DNA from: Sulfurovum sp. UBA4779
Lineage (GTDB): Bacteria > Campylobacterota > Campylobacteria > Campylobacterales > Sulfurovaceae
DNA: 59,395 bases
Assembly (NCBI GenBank): GCA_002403155.1
Contig: DHHF01000006.1
Location: 195,075 to 254,469 of the forward strand
Reading direction: 5' to 3'
Both the position numbers and the translations under genes were made by a program. The notes beneath the pieces are model-generated. The model saw only the letters and a list, made by a program, of their open reading frames with translations. It did no database searches and had not been told where the DNA came from. Shown here piece by piece: positions 1 through 7,644 of this stretch (position 1 is its first letter; each line of letters begins with the position of its first letter).

Positions 1-59
1 TCGAACCCGCGACCCTCAGCTTGGAAGGCTGACGCTCTAGCCAACTGAGCTACTCCCGC
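1..59 (-). tRNA. tRNA-Gly (anticodon TCC), 3' end cut by window edge
   Basis: Read on the minus strand, the sequence begins GCGGGAGTAGCTCAGTTGG and has a D arm, an anticodon loop CTTCCAA (anticodon TCC) and the start of the T arm with TTCGA. The 3' half of the T arm and the acceptor 3' strand lie outside the window. It is the last member of a three-tRNA minus-strand cluster. Confidence 0.93.
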
Positions 60-80
60 GTCATTTTATGCAACTTAACA

Positions 81-165
<85 letters not shown>

Positions 166-213
166 ACTAAAATGTTGTTTTGATTACTGGTCAAACACTG
201 ATAATTATATTCA

Positions 214-290
214 TGGAGCTGGTGAAGGGACTCGAACCCCCGACCTGCTGATTACAAATCAGCTGCTCTAGCCAACTGAGCTACACCAGC
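214..290 (-). tRNA. tRNA-Thr (anticodon TGT)
   Basis: The minus strand gives a complete 77-base cloverleaf with acceptor GCTGGTG/CACCAGC, D arm GCTCAGTTGGCTAGAGC, anticodon stem-loop CTGAT-TTGTAAT-CAG (anticodon TGT) and an encoded CCA end. It is probably transcribed first of the three tRNAs. Confidence 0.95.
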
Positions 291-404
291 ACCGTCATTT
301 GAAGTCAACCTGACTAAAAATGGAGTGCAATTATAGGAAAAAATAGTCCAAATGTCAAGAGTTTTTAAAAAAATGGTAGAAATTTCTTTTTTTTAACTAA
401 TTTG

Positions 405-412
405 TATAAAAT
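405..412 (+). promoter_or_regulatory. probable -10 element for yaaA
   Basis: TATAAAAT follows a T-rich stretch, the usual sigma-70 promoter form in Campylobacterota, which often lack a clear -35 box. It lies 37 bases before the yaaA start codon. Confidence 0.5.
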
Positions 413-448
413 AGCCTCTACCCAAACTATACCCAAAAAGAGCTATAG

Positions 449-1183
449 ATGAAGATACTATTTTCTCCAAGCGAAACCAAAAGATCAGGCGGAACACAAT
501 CATTCCATCTTGAAACATTGCTTTTTGAATCCCTTTTGCCCGGCAGAAACACACTGCTTCACCGCTATATGAATATCCTCCAAAAACGCGATTTGGCAGA
601 GCTTTCCGCTCTGTTCGGACTCAAAAAAGAAAGCGATATACTTTCACATCTCAAAGATATCATCCATGAGCCTGCCATGAAAGCCATAGAACGTTATAGC
701 GGCACTGCTTTTGAATATCTTGATTATCTGCACTTAAATCCAAAAGCGCAGTGCTATATTGATACGCATGTGATACTTTTCTCCAACCTTTTGGGCCCTA
801 TCAAGGCCGATGATTTCATCCCGGAGTACAAACTGAAGCAAGGTTCTGCCATAGGAGACATCCGGCCTGAAAAATTTTATCAAGAGCACAGTACGGCACT
901 GATGGAAAACTTTCTGCAAGAGGAAGAGGTTCTTGATCTGCGTGCGGGGTTTTACGATAAATTCTATACTCCTCAAAAGGCCTACACCACTCTTAAATTT
1001 ATCAAAGAGGGCAAGGTTGTCAGCCACTGGGCAAAAGCGTATAGGGGGATCGCTTTGAGGGAAGCTGCAAAAGCAGGCGTTGAATCATTGGAAGACTTTA
1101 CCAAGCTTCCGATAGAAGGATTGGCTCTCCAGGAGATTCAAACCAAAAAAAATAAAACCGAGATCCTCTATACCATAGGATAG
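449..1183 (+). CDS. yaaA: YaaA/DUF328 family peroxide-stress protein
   Basis: The 244-residue protein opens with the family signature KILFSPSE and matches the length and pattern of the YaaA (DUF328) family. In E. coli this family limits iron-driven damage during hydrogen peroxide stress; it is cytoplasmic and has no signal peptide here. The C-terminal part, with KAYRG and the final ILYTIG region, is also family-like. It starts a short plus-strand gene set with a tiny membrane protein 3 bases downstream and a SUI1-type factor. The biochemical function in this organism is inferred from the family only. Confidence 0.85.
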   Translation: MKILFSPSETKRSGGTQSFHLETLLFESLLPGRNTLLHRYMNILQKRDLAELSALFGLKKESDILSHLKDIIHEPAMKAIERYSGTAFEYLDYLHLNPKAQCYIDTHVILFSNLLGPIKADDFIPEYKLKQGSAIGDIRPEKFYQEHSTALMENFLQEEEVLDLRAGFYDKFYTPQKAYTTLKFIKEGKVVSHWAKAYRGIALREAAKAGVESLEDFTKLPIEGLALQEIQTKKNKTEILYTIG

Positions 1184-1186
1184 CCG

Positions 1187-1285
1187 ATGCGATTGCCTGA
1201 GGAAAAGACACTGTACAAAATCATAGTCGTACTGCTTTTTCTAACGGTAATACCGGGTATACTTTTTGATACAAACTACCGCTAA
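1187..1285 (+). CDS. 32-residue single-pass membrane protein
   Basis: ATG at 1187 opens a 32-codon frame (starts MRLPEEKTLYK) containing one hydrophobic helix, IIVVLLFLTVIPGILF, flanked by charged residues. It lies 3 bases after the yaaA stop and 8 bases before the next gene, so it fills an otherwise empty slot in an apparent operon. I do not recognise a family. The tight spacing and clean membrane segment argue that it is translated, but no strong ribosome-binding site is obvious, because the site would lie inside the yaaA end. Confidence 0.55.
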   Translation: MRLPEEKTLYKIIVVLLFLTVIPGILFDTNYR

Positions 1286-1293
1286 GGCAAAGC

Positions 1294-1626
1294 ATGAAAA
1301 AAAACTTATTTGAAATGGGTGCAAAATTCGATGACGGATGGCAAAGCGACAACAAACAAAGCAACTCTGCACATGCCGTTATAGACATCAAAGAGCCCGG
1401 CAAACACCAGCTCCATTTTGCAAAAGAGAAAAGAAGAGGCAAAACCGTTACGATCGTAAAACCTTTCTGCCTGGAAAAAGAAAGGCTTGAAACATTGCTC
1501 AAAACGCTTAAAAAAAAGCTCGGATGCGGAGGGACTATCAAAGAAAATGCTTTGGAATTTCAAGGAGAAGTTCAAGAAAAACTTCGACTTGAGCTTGAAA
1601 CACTGGGATATCGATTTAAAAAATAG
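1294..1626 (+). CDS. SUI1/YciH-type translation initiation factor family protein
   Basis: The 110-residue protein has the SUI1 (eIF1) fold pattern: a basic, disordered N-terminal third, then RRGKTVTIVKPF, a helix (LETLLKTLKKKLGCGGTIKE) and ALEFQG before the C-terminal strand. Bacterial homologues (YciH) bind the 30S subunit and influence start-site fidelity, mainly under stress. The conserved K-x-x-x-G-C-G-G-T core is intact. It is the third gene after yaaA and the 32-residue membrane protein, and probably co-transcribed with them. Confidence 0.85.
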   Translation: MKKNLFEMGAKFDDGWQSDNKQSNSAHAVIDIKEPGKHQLHFAKEKRRGKTVTIVKPFCLEKERLETLLKTLKKKLGCGGTIKENALEFQGEVQEKLRLELETLGYRFKK

Positions 1627-1675
1627 ATGCTTTTTGCACGCTTTTTGGTATGCAAATCTCTTACACTAACCCGTC

Positions 1676-2017
1676 TCAAAAAACTTCTTGATATCGGGTT
1701 TTTAATTTTTCAATCATGCCGCATGCTTCTTGAAAAAGTTCACAATGTTCAATTTCACAAAAAACCGTCGCTTTATGGCGTTCATAAGCAGTGATCACCT
1801 TTTTTGCCTTAAGGGCTGCATTTTTTCGATTGCGCTTGAGATGCTCAAAACAAATTGCGCCGTTAATGAGTCCTTTCACTAGATCTTTTAGCGGATGGCC
1901 GGCCTTTCTGAGCGGATGCCATGCTTCCTCCAGTACTTCGTGCGCTTCAAAATACGATGACTCTTTAAGCAGCTTTATATATTCCTGCAATGCATTTTGT
2001 AGATCATTATTTTCCAT
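1676..2017 (-). CDS. DUF309 domain protein
   Basis: The protein is helical and carries the DUF309 core YFEAHEVLEEAWHP, followed by LKDLVKGLINGAICFEHLKRN. The His/Glu pattern EAHEVLEEAW is the hallmark of this small family of unknown biochemical function. I place the start at the ATG at 2017 (MENNDL), giving 113 residues; the frame stays open upstream to 2110, but the extension looks non-coding. An AAAGGAG lies 14 bases before this ATG, a long spacing, so the start is uncertain. It converges with the SUI1-type gene. Confidence 0.7.
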   Translation of the reverse strand: MENNDLQNALQEYIKLLKESSYFEAHEVLEEAWHPLRKAGHPLKDLVKGLINGAICFEHLKRNRKNAALKAKKVITAYERHKATVFCEIEHCELFQEACGMIEKLKTRYQEVF

Positions 2018-2144
2018 AACGGTGCAGCATACTCCTTTCTTGGCATAGATGAATTGTTTGCGCCTCCAAAAATGGGCCGCTTCCGTCGCTGACACACCAA
2101 AACCGCCCAACCGTCCTACAGATCGGCATATAGCCGTTTTAGCT

Positions 2145-2801
2145 TTATAAACTTTCTATGTTCCCTACCACTTTTCCTACGATTTGCACCTCATCGGGAG
2201 CCAATACTTCCGAAGAATATGCTTTGTTATCGGAAATAAGCTCGATCCTGCCGTCTGCTTTTTGGCGTATGCGCTTGATGAAAAGGCCCGCTGTCGTAGA
2301 GGCAACAAAAATACCCTCTTTGTTGATATCGGCCTGTTCTCTGTCTACAAACACGATAGAGCCGTCTTGCAAAGTCGGCTCCATAGACTCGCCCTGAACA
2401 TGAATGGCTTCTATTTTTTTCGATACGCCAAAACCAAGCACCGCATCCATAATGGTTTTGTCAATATTGAGCATCTCGCACTCCTCTCCGAAAACTTCTG
2501 CCCCCCCTCCGGCACTGGCACGAATATCGGAAAAATAGCGCACCTGAAAAAATCTGTCCGTTTCTTCTTTGAGCATATCGACTGCCTGATCAAAAAAAAG
2601 CCAATTGACCGAAATCTTTTTTAAGGCACAAAACTCCAGTATCTCTTTATAGGGAATGGAATTTCTTTTTTTCATTGTAGCAAAAGTTGCCTGCGGGATA
2701 TTCAGCGCTATGGCCACATCTTTGTCGAAAACTTTTTTGTTTTGTTTGCTCTCAGAGATCACATCTTTTAATTTTTCAATAATATCGCTTAACCCCAACA
2801 T
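2145..2801 (-). CDS. S24-family CI/LexA-like transcriptional repressor
   Basis: The start is set at ATG 2801 by a strong site (AAAGGAG) just upstream, giving 218 residues. The N-terminal third is a phage CI-type helix-turn-helix domain (VAIALNIPQATFATMKKRNSIP). The C-terminal part is a LexA/CI S24 self-cleavage domain: an Ala-Gly scissile pair in ASAGGG, nucleophile Ser in GESMEPTL and general-base Lys in LFIKRI. All three elements are intact, so RecA-stimulated self-cleavage is possible. It is transcribed divergently from a 35-residue ORF across about 130 AT-rich bases. Campylobacterota generally lack canonical LexA, so this protein could serve a damage-responsive role. Confidence 0.85.
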   Translation of the reverse strand: MLGLSDIIEKLKDVISESKQNKKVFDKDVAIALNIPQATFATMKKRNSIPYKEILEFCALKKISVNWLFFDQAVDMLKEETDRFFQVRYFSDIRASAGGGAEVFGEECEMLNIDKTIMDAVLGFGVSKKIEAIHVQGESMEPTLQDGSIVFVDREQADINKEGIFVASTTAGLFIKRIRQKADGRIELISDNKAYSSEVLAPDEVQIVGKVVGNIESL

Positions 2802-2834
2802 ATTTACTCCTTTATGCATTATTTGTATTTAATC

Positions 2835-2905
2835 ATACAATATTTTTATTAAAAAATGACAATTTGAAATACTTTTTTATATTTTATCGTTTTATATTTA
2901 CAATA
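2835..2905. promoter_or_regulatory. putative divergent promoter/operator region
   Basis: The AT-rich gap between the S24 repressor and the divergent small ORF contains two copies of ACAATAT, near 2838 and 2900, and two copies of ATGACA. Such repeats are what operators of a self-regulating CI-like repressor would look like. This is pattern-based inference only. Confidence 0.3.
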
Positions 2906-2933
2906 TGACATAAAAGAGAACAAAGGATACGCT

Positions 2934-3041
2934 ATGGATTTTAAAAAAAATAGAGATGTGTTGAATGAAGCAATCAATTGCGGATGTAAAACAGCCGCGC
3001 AACTTGCGCTGTTTTTGAAGATCTACGGCAAACTAATCTAA
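2934..3041 (+). CDS. 35-residue protein divergent from the S24 repressor
   Basis: ATG 2934 is preceded by AAAGGA at 8 bases spacing and opens a 35-codon frame that overlaps the 3' end of moeA by 9 bases. The peptide (MDFKKNRDVLNEAINCG...) has a segment, KTAAQLALFLK, that resembles one half of a helix-turn-helix. Its position is that of a Cro-type partner opposite a CI-type repressor, but it is too short for a normal Cro. I do not recognise a family. The good ribosome site and its place in the divergent gap support translation. Confidence 0.5.
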   Translation: MDFKKNRDVLNEAINCGCKTAAQLALFLKIYGKLI

Positions 3042-4232
3042 AAGCAACACCTCAACCTGTTCCCCTGCTGCTTTGGAGCTATCCTCTTCGGAAGTAAACA
3101 CTAGCGCCGTGGAGCCCAGCATATTGGTCAAAATCGCCGAAGTGCCTACTTTTTTCCGGTCAAAATCAACCCGGTACGTCCCGTCCTCAAGTGCGATATT
3201 GCAGGCGGTAAACTCGGCTTTTTTAGCCCTTTTGACAAAAGGCTGGGACAATGTCGCCTTTACCAGACGAAGCGAACTTTTTCCTTGCTGCAATTTTTCA
3301 ATGAGCGGCACCACATAGAGCAATGCCGTCACAGTGGAAGAATAGGCAAATCCCGGAAGCCCGACGATAAACTTGTCCCCTTTGCGTGCCACCATAATGT
3401 GTTGGCCGGGCTTGATGCGCACCCCTTTAAAGACCACTTCGCAGCCAAGTTCTCTGATCACCTCTTTAACAAAATCAAAATCCCCTACGCTCACGCCGCC
3501 GGTTGTTACTACGATATCGCTTTTTTTGATCGCTTCGGCCAACGCAACCGTAATGCTTTGCTTGTCGTCTCTGATGCACCCCAGCTGCATAGCAATTCCG
3601 TCATATTTTTTCACCAGCGCTTCAAGAATATAATTGTTTGAACTTCTAATTTGCGCATGATTGGTTTGCATCTGGCCCAGTTCAAGCAGTTCGCTTCCGG
3701 TAGATAAAATCGCTACCGTCGGTTTTTCGTATACGAGTACAGAGATGATATTTAAACTTGCCATCACTCCGATTTCAACAAAACCGATCTTGGTACCTTT
3801 GGGGATAAGCAGCTGCCCCTGTGCATAGTTCTCTCCGACTTCACGAACGGAAAAACCCTTGGGAACGGTTTGTTTGATCACAATCTCATCGCCCTCTACG
3901 CTTACGTTCTCGATAGGAATGAGTGTATCGGCACCTTTTGGCATCAATGAACCCGTAAACGTTTTGATGCAGCTGCCGTGATGTACCTCTTCTTTAAGAG
4001 CACTGCCTGCGGGATTGATACTGCCTATTTTCAATCTTCTAGTCGCCATATCTTCATGCTTGAGGGCATATCCGTCCATTGCGGATGTAGGAAACTCCGG
4101 CGAATTATGATCTGCAATGATATCCTGTGCAAGCACATATCCCAAAGCATCCATCAAATAAAGTTTTTTGGTTTTATAATGATCGATCTTCAGATCTTTC
4201 AACATTTTTATCGATTCATCAAAATGCAACAT
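3033..4232 (-). CDS. moeA: molybdopterin molybdenumtransferase MoeA
   Basis: The protein (399 residues from ATG 4232) carries MoeA landmarks: the N-terminal PEFPTSAMDGYA motif, the central MoCF-binding domain with ILSTGSEL and TTGGVSVGDFDF, and GLPG before a C-terminal beta domain. It inserts molybdate into adenylylated molybdopterin in the cytoplasm. ATG 4232 has AAGGAA at a usable distance and matches the family start (MLHFDES); an upstream in-frame TTG at 4253 is less likely. It lies downstream of moaD and moaE but is separated by hairpins, so may have its own transcript. The likely client in this window is SoxC. Confidence 0.93.
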   Translation of the reverse strand: MLHFDESIKMLKDLKIDHYKTKKLYLMDALGYVLAQDIIADHNSPEFPTSAMDGYALKHEDMATRRLKIGSINPAGSALKEEVHHGSCIKTFTGSLMPKGADTLIPIENVSVEGDEIVIKQTVPKGFSVREVGENYAQGQLLIPKGTKIGFVEIGVMASLNIISVLVYEKPTVAILSTGSELLELGQMQTNHAQIRSSNNYILEALVKKYDGIAMQLGCIRDDKQSITVALAEAIKKSDIVVTTGGVSVGDFDFVKEVIRELGCEVVFKGVRIKPGQHIMVARKGDKFIVGLPGFAYSSTVTALLYVVPLIEKLQQGKSSLRLVKATLSQPFVKRAKKAEFTACNIALEDGTYRVDFDRKKVGTSAILTNMLGSTALVFTSEEDSSKAAGEQVEVLLLD

Positions 4233-4291
4233 GCTAAAAAGTTCCTTTTTCAAATTAATAATGAAGAATTAAAAATTAAAAATTTTGGCAG

Positions 4292-4309
4292 GTTTTACTT
4301 TCGTAAAAC
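4292..4309. other. small perfect hairpin
   Basis: GTTTTAC-TTTC-GTAAAAC forms a 7-base-pair stem in the gap between moaE and moeA. It lies inside a low-complexity AT-rich stretch and could be part of a terminator or of an mRNA leader for moeA. Confidence 0.4.
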
Positions 4310-4312
4310 TTT

Positions 4313-4341
4313 TATAAAATAAAAGCATTGCCACACAATGC
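4313..4341 (-). terminator. probable terminator after moaE
   Basis: On the minus strand GCATTG-TGTGG-CAATGC (4325-4341) is followed directly by TTTTATTTTAT, the layout of a Rho-independent terminator. It would end the moaD-moaE transcript before moeA. The stem is short, only 6 base pairs. Confidence 0.55.
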
Positions 4342-4342
4342 A

Positions 4343-4375
4343 AACCGCCACTCATCACTCCTCACTCTTAACTCT
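4343..4375. repeat. degenerate heptamer repeat in moaE-moeA gap
   Basis: On the minus strand the sequence reads as consecutive seven-base units of the form RGAGTKA (AGAGTTA, AGAGTGA, GGAGTGA, TGAGTGG). A related AT-rich seven-base pattern (AATTAAA repeats) lies at 4264-4284, and another heptamer run lies at the end of the window. No gene is involved. Confidence 0.5.
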
Positions 4376-4809
4376 TACTTCAAAAGCCCGGCCCCTTCCA
4401 TAGGCGTGCTTCTGTCTCCGGCATAAATGCGTTTGCCTTTTTTGACATCATATTTCCAAATCGGCGCATTGGCTTTAAAATCCTCTACAAATTCCTCTAT
4501 CAGCTCAAGCGCCACACGGCGCTTTGGAGAAAAGACTGCAGAGACATACGAAGAAGTATGTACCGGAACATCACCGATCGCGTGTGCCATTTTAACGATT
4601 GCGCCGCGCTGCATCGCTTTTTCCTGCCATGCATCAAACCATTTTTGAAGTATCGGCTCATAAATATCAAAACTCAGCGCTTCGATATCGTCTTCTTCCC
4701 GTATGATCCCCACAAACGGGATAAATGCCCCATAATTGGATGCAGCATGTTCATCCAGCCACCGGTTAAATATGCTTTTAACATCTAAAGGACCGTGATA
4801 GAGCTCCAT
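4375..4809 (-). CDS. moaE: molybdopterin synthase catalytic subunit MoaE
   Basis: The 144-residue protein matches MoaE in length and motifs: FVGIIREEDD near the start, SPKRRVALELIEEFVEDFKANAPIWKYD with the conserved lysines of the active site, and a basic tail. With thiocarboxylated MoaD it converts precursor Z (cPMP) into molybdopterin. It follows moaD after a 3-base gap, a typical arrangement of the two subunits, and is followed by a probable terminator. The later genes moeA and moaC are also in this window. Confidence 0.93.
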   Translation of the reverse strand: MELYHGPLDVKSIFNRWLDEHAASNYGAFIPFVGIIREEDDIEALSFDIYEPILQKWFDAWQEKAMQRGAIVKMAHAIGDVPVHTSSYVSAVFSPKRRVALELIEEFVEDFKANAPIWKYDVKKGKRIYAGDRSTPMEGAGLLK

Positions 4810-4812
4810 TCT

Positions 4813-5034
4813 TTATCCTCCGCATACCGGCGGCAAGATCGAGACCCTGTCTCCTTCGTTCAAAGGAGCCGAAAGATCGCTTACCATTGTATCATTGACT
4901 GCTACGGCGCATTTATCCAGCCATTCTTTCAAGGCCGCATCTTCTTTGAGTTTGGCAGAAACATCAGCCAATGTCTTTGCCTCTATCTGTATAGGCGCCT
5001 TTCCTATAGGCCCTAAAAATTCTACTGTTATCAT
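4813..5034 (-). CDS. moaD: molybdopterin synthase sulfur carrier subunit MoaD
   Basis: The 73-residue ubiquitin-like protein ends in the required Gly-Gly (PPVCGG), which is activated as a thiocarboxylate to donate sulfur to MoaE. The start MITVEFLGPIG and the DRVSILPPVCGG end are family-typical. It is the first gene of the moaD-moaE pair and is transcribed divergently from mqnA, with 72 bases between the two starts. Confidence 0.93.
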   Translation of the reverse strand: MITVEFLGPIGKAPIQIEAKTLADVSAKLKEDAALKEWLDKCAVAVNDTMVSDLSAPLNEGDRVSILPPVCGG

Positions 5035-5079
5035 TGCTTTCTCTTCATTAAAATTAGATTGATTATAAAAGTTGTTTGC

Positions 5080-5085
5080 TATAAT
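5080..5085 (+). promoter_or_regulatory. -10 element for mqnA
   Basis: A perfect TATAAT preceded by the TTTGC stretch lies 22 bases before the mqnA start codon, followed by the ribosome site AAGGGGG. Confidence 0.6.
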
Positions 5086-5106
5086 TACGCTTAAAAAGGG
5101 GGTACC

Positions 5107-5757
5107 GTGCGTTTTGGTTCGATCTCCTATCTTAACCTTTTGCCTTTTCAGCTTTTTTTAAAACGTCATCTTAAACACAGCTCAGCTAAAATGGGCTTCA
5201 GGTACAAACGTGCCGTTCCCTCCAAGATCAACGCCTTGCTTAAGCGAAAAGAGGTAGATGCCGGATTTATCTCCAGCATTGCATCCCAAAAATTCAAATG
5301 CACACAGCTAGGCATCATCGCATGCAAAAAAGTCTACAGCGTCCTTGTCTTGCCCGAACCCCCTGCCAAAGATCCGGCCTCTGCAACATCCAACGCGCTT
5401 GCCAGGCTTTTGCATATCAAAGGAAGGGTGATCATCGGGGATGCCGCCCTCAAGCGCTACTTTGAGGAGGATACTGCCGTAGATTTGGCAGAAGCGTGGT
5501 ATCAAAAAACGGGACTTCCTTTTGTTTTTGGGCGGCTATGCTACAATCAACACGGCAAAGCGATCAAAAAACTCGCCAAAAGGTTTGCCCGCACGAAAAT
5601 AAAAATCCCCCAATACATTTTAAAACAAGAGGCCAAAAAACGGGGCATCACCCCTGCACAGCTGTTGTGGTACCTTGAGCACATCTACTATAAAATGGAA
5701 GAAAAAGAGAACAGATCTTTAAAACTTTTTTTAAAACAAAGCAAAAAAATCAAATAA
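5107..5757 (+). CDS. mqnA: chorismate dehydratase MqnA
   Basis: The 216-residue protein, starting with GTG after AAGGGGG, shows the MqnA pattern: RFGSISYLNLLPF at the N terminus, KRKEVDAGFISSIAS, then IIGDAALK and a long basic helical C terminus. MqnA makes 3-enolpyruvylbenzoate from chorismate, the first step of the futalosine route to menaquinone, the electron-transport quinone of Campylobacterota. A second pathway gene, mqnD, is at 35.7 kb, so the genes are scattered as usual in this group. The C-terminal extension is very lysine-rich. Confidence 0.9.
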   Translation: MRFGSISYLNLLPFQLFLKRHLKHSSAKMGFRYKRAVPSKINALLKRKEVDAGFISSIASQKFKCTQLGIIACKKVYSVLVLPEPPAKDPASATSNALARLLHIKGRVIIGDAALKRYFEEDTAVDLAEAWYQKTGLPFVFGRLCYNQHGKAIKKLAKRFARTKIKIPQYILKQEAKKRGITPAQLLWYLEHIYYKMEEKENRSLKLFLKQSKKIK

Positions 5758-5759
5758 CC

Positions 5760-5792
5760 GTTTGCTTTTTCGCTCTGCGCGAAAGCGGTGCT
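5760..5792. terminator. hairpin between convergent mqnA and gltX
   Basis: The short gap holds a stem GCTTTTTCGC / GCGCGAAAGC (imperfect), flanked by CCG and CGG. There is no clear T run on either side, so a bidirectional terminator role is tentative. Confidence 0.4.
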
Positions 5793-5798
5793 CTTATA

Positions 5799-7187
5799 TC
5801 AACAAAGAGCCGCTATCGCCTTTTGAATACGCCCGATCGTCTCTTCTGTACCCAAAATCGCCATGATCTCATCCATCCCCGCGCCCGTCATCGAACCCAG
5901 CAGGCTCACACGGAGCGGCATGCCTATCTTACCGAAACCTATTTGCTTCTCTTCTGTCAGCTTTTGCATCACCGCATGGTAATCAACAGGCAAATGAAGC
6001 GGTGCATGCCAAGTTTGAAGCAAATGCATAAAATCTTCCAAAATCTCTTTTGTGTCTTCTTTGAATGCTTTTTTTACGTCTTTTTCTTCATAGCTTTGAG
6101 GAGAAGTCAAGATTAGGCGGATCTGATTTGCAAGCTCTACAAGCGTTTTCCCCCGCTCCTTGGTCGCATCAAGCAGCAGCTCAACTTTGTCGTGCCCTTC
6201 GATATGTACGCCGTACTCTTTAAGCAATGCAGCCAATTTTGCATTTGGCATATTTTTGATGTAGTGCGCATTGAGCCACAAAAGCTTGTCCAGATTGTAG
6301 TTTGAAGCGCTTTTGTTAAGATCTTTGGGGTCAAACAGCGCTATCATCTCTTCGAGGCTGAATATCTCCTGGTCTTTGTAGCTCCACCCAAGACGCACCA
6401 AAAAGTTAAGCAGTGCTTCAGGCAGATACCCCAGCGCCTTATACTCCATCACATCCGTTGCCCCGTCTCGTTTGGAAAGCTTTTTGCCTTGTTCGTTGTT
6501 GATCATCGCCACATGGTAGAAGTTTGGTATCTTAAACCCCAGCGCTTTATAGACTACGATCTGCTTAGGGGTATTGTACAAATGGTCATCTCCCCTGATC
6601 ACATCCGTGAGCCCCATCAAAGCATCATCTACCGCCACGACAAAATTATAGGTCGGTGTGCCGTCGCTTCTGGCGATGATAAAATCATCCACTTCGCTTG
6701 CTGCAATGCTGATCTCGCCTTTGACGCCGTCGGTAAACTCTATCGTCCCGCTCTGGGGCGCTTTGATGCGGATCACCGGCTCAACGTCCTGAGGCGGCGT
6801 ACCTGTAAAATCGCGGTATCTGCCGTCATATCTTGGCCGCTCTTTTCTTGCCGTCTGCTCTTCTCTCAGCGCGTCAAGCTCTTCTTTGCTCATATAGCAT
6901 CGATAGGCTTTGCCTTCTGCCAAAAGATAATCGATATACTTTTTATAGATATCCAACCGCTTTGACTGATAGACCACTTCGCCCTCATAACTCATCCCTA
7001 CCCATTCAAACGCCTGGATGATCGCCTCCAGCGCCTCTTCGCTGTTGCGCGCCATATCGGTGTCTTCGATACGCAACCTGAAAGTACCGCCCGTATGTTT
7101 GGCATAAAGCCAGGAAAACAGCGCCGTACGAAGGCCGCCGATATGAAGATACCCTGTAGGGGAAGGAGCAAAACGTGTTACAACCAT
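5799..7187 (-). CDS. gltX: glutamyl-tRNA synthetase
   Basis: The class I synthetase has the HIGH-type motif as HIGG after FAPSPTGYL, the KLSKR motif (KKLSKRDGAT) and the expected length, 462 residues from ATG 7187. That ATG is preferred over ATG 7193 because GAGG lies 7 bases upstream of it. It charges tRNA-Glu. Campylobacterota often carry two GltX copies, one of which may act on tRNA-Gln before transamidation; the sequence alone does not tell me which this is. It converges with mqnA. Confidence 0.93.
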   Translation of the reverse strand: MVVTRFAPSPTGYLHIGGLRTALFSWLYAKHTGGTFRLRIEDTDMARNSEEALEAIIQAFEWVGMSYEGEVVYQSKRLDIYKKYIDYLLAEGKAYRCYMSKEELDALREEQTARKERPRYDGRYRDFTGTPPQDVEPVIRIKAPQSGTIEFTDGVKGEISIAASEVDDFIIARSDGTPTYNFVVAVDDALMGLTDVIRGDDHLYNTPKQIVVYKALGFKIPNFYHVAMINNEQGKKLSKRDGATDVMEYKALGYLPEALLNFLVRLGWSYKDQEIFSLEEMIALFDPKDLNKSASNYNLDKLLWLNAHYIKNMPNAKLAALLKEYGVHIEGHDKVELLLDATKERGKTLVELANQIRLILTSPQSYEEKDVKKAFKEDTKEILEDFMHLLQTWHAPLHLPVDYHAVMQKLTEEKQIGFGKIGMPLRVSLLGSMTGAGMDEIMAILGTEETIGRIQKAIAALC

Positions 7188-7247
7188 AATCATGCCTCAA
7201 TAAATAAAATAATCACATTGTAGCGAAGTTGTGGTTAAAGCAGATTG

Positions 7248-7517
7248 TCACTCCTCTTCTTGGGCACTTTTTGATTTGACATCGTTTTGAATATTTTCAG
7301 CCGTTTTCGGACCGATGCCTTTGACTCTTTGAAGATCTTCAAAAGATTTGAACTTTTCTTTGCCGCGCTCGGCGATGATGGCATCTGCTTTCACTTCACC
7401 GATCCCTTTGATCGCCATCAGCGCTTCTTTGGAGGCGCTGTTAAGCTCTTTGAGGCTCATCCCAAACATTGACGTACAAAAGCATACCAATACTCCTAAC
7501 ACTATCTTTGCAAACAT
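7248..7517 (-). CDS. ComEA-like exported helix-hairpin-helix protein
   Basis: This 89-residue protein has an N-terminal signal segment (FAKIVLGVLVCFCTSMFG) followed by a tandem helix-hairpin-helix domain: LNSASKEALMAIKGIGEVKA and FEDLQRVKGIGPKTAENI. The GIG hairpins bind DNA backbone. Such short exported forms resemble the DNA-binding part of ComEA, the periplasmic DNA receptor in natural transformation. It is monocistronic, with gltX downstream on the same strand. DNA uptake in this organism is inference only. Confidence 0.8.
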   Translation of the reverse strand: MFAKIVLGVLVCFCTSMFGMSLKELNSASKEALMAIKGIGEVKADAIIAERGKEKFKSFEDLQRVKGIGPKTAENIQNDVKSKSAQEEE

Positions 7518-7613
7518 TTACTCCTCCTGTTTTTCATTCTTAAATATTTTAGCCAAACTTCTCTTGCAAATTCTCTTTTATTTTGCTTGCTTGATACCCT
7601 TAAGCTTTTATGC

Positions 7614-7619
7614 TAAAAT
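7614..7619 (+). promoter_or_regulatory. -10-like element for the wecA-type gene
   Basis: TAAAAT in the context ATGCTAAAAT appears in several promoters of this window (also before mqnD and moaC). Its position favours the start codon at 7645 over upstream in-frame ATGs. Confidence 0.45.
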
Positions 7620-7644
7620 GCATCCAAAACAAAAGGCAAGCACG

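Noticed and set aside
2018..2144. Gap between DUF309 and S24 genes as a small RNA or tRNA-like gene
   Set aside because: No cloverleaf, terminator or promoter pattern could be found by eye.
6325..6350. Sequon DLNKS in GltX as a glycosylation site
   Set aside because: GltX is cytoplasmic and PglB acts in the periplasm, so this is a chance match.
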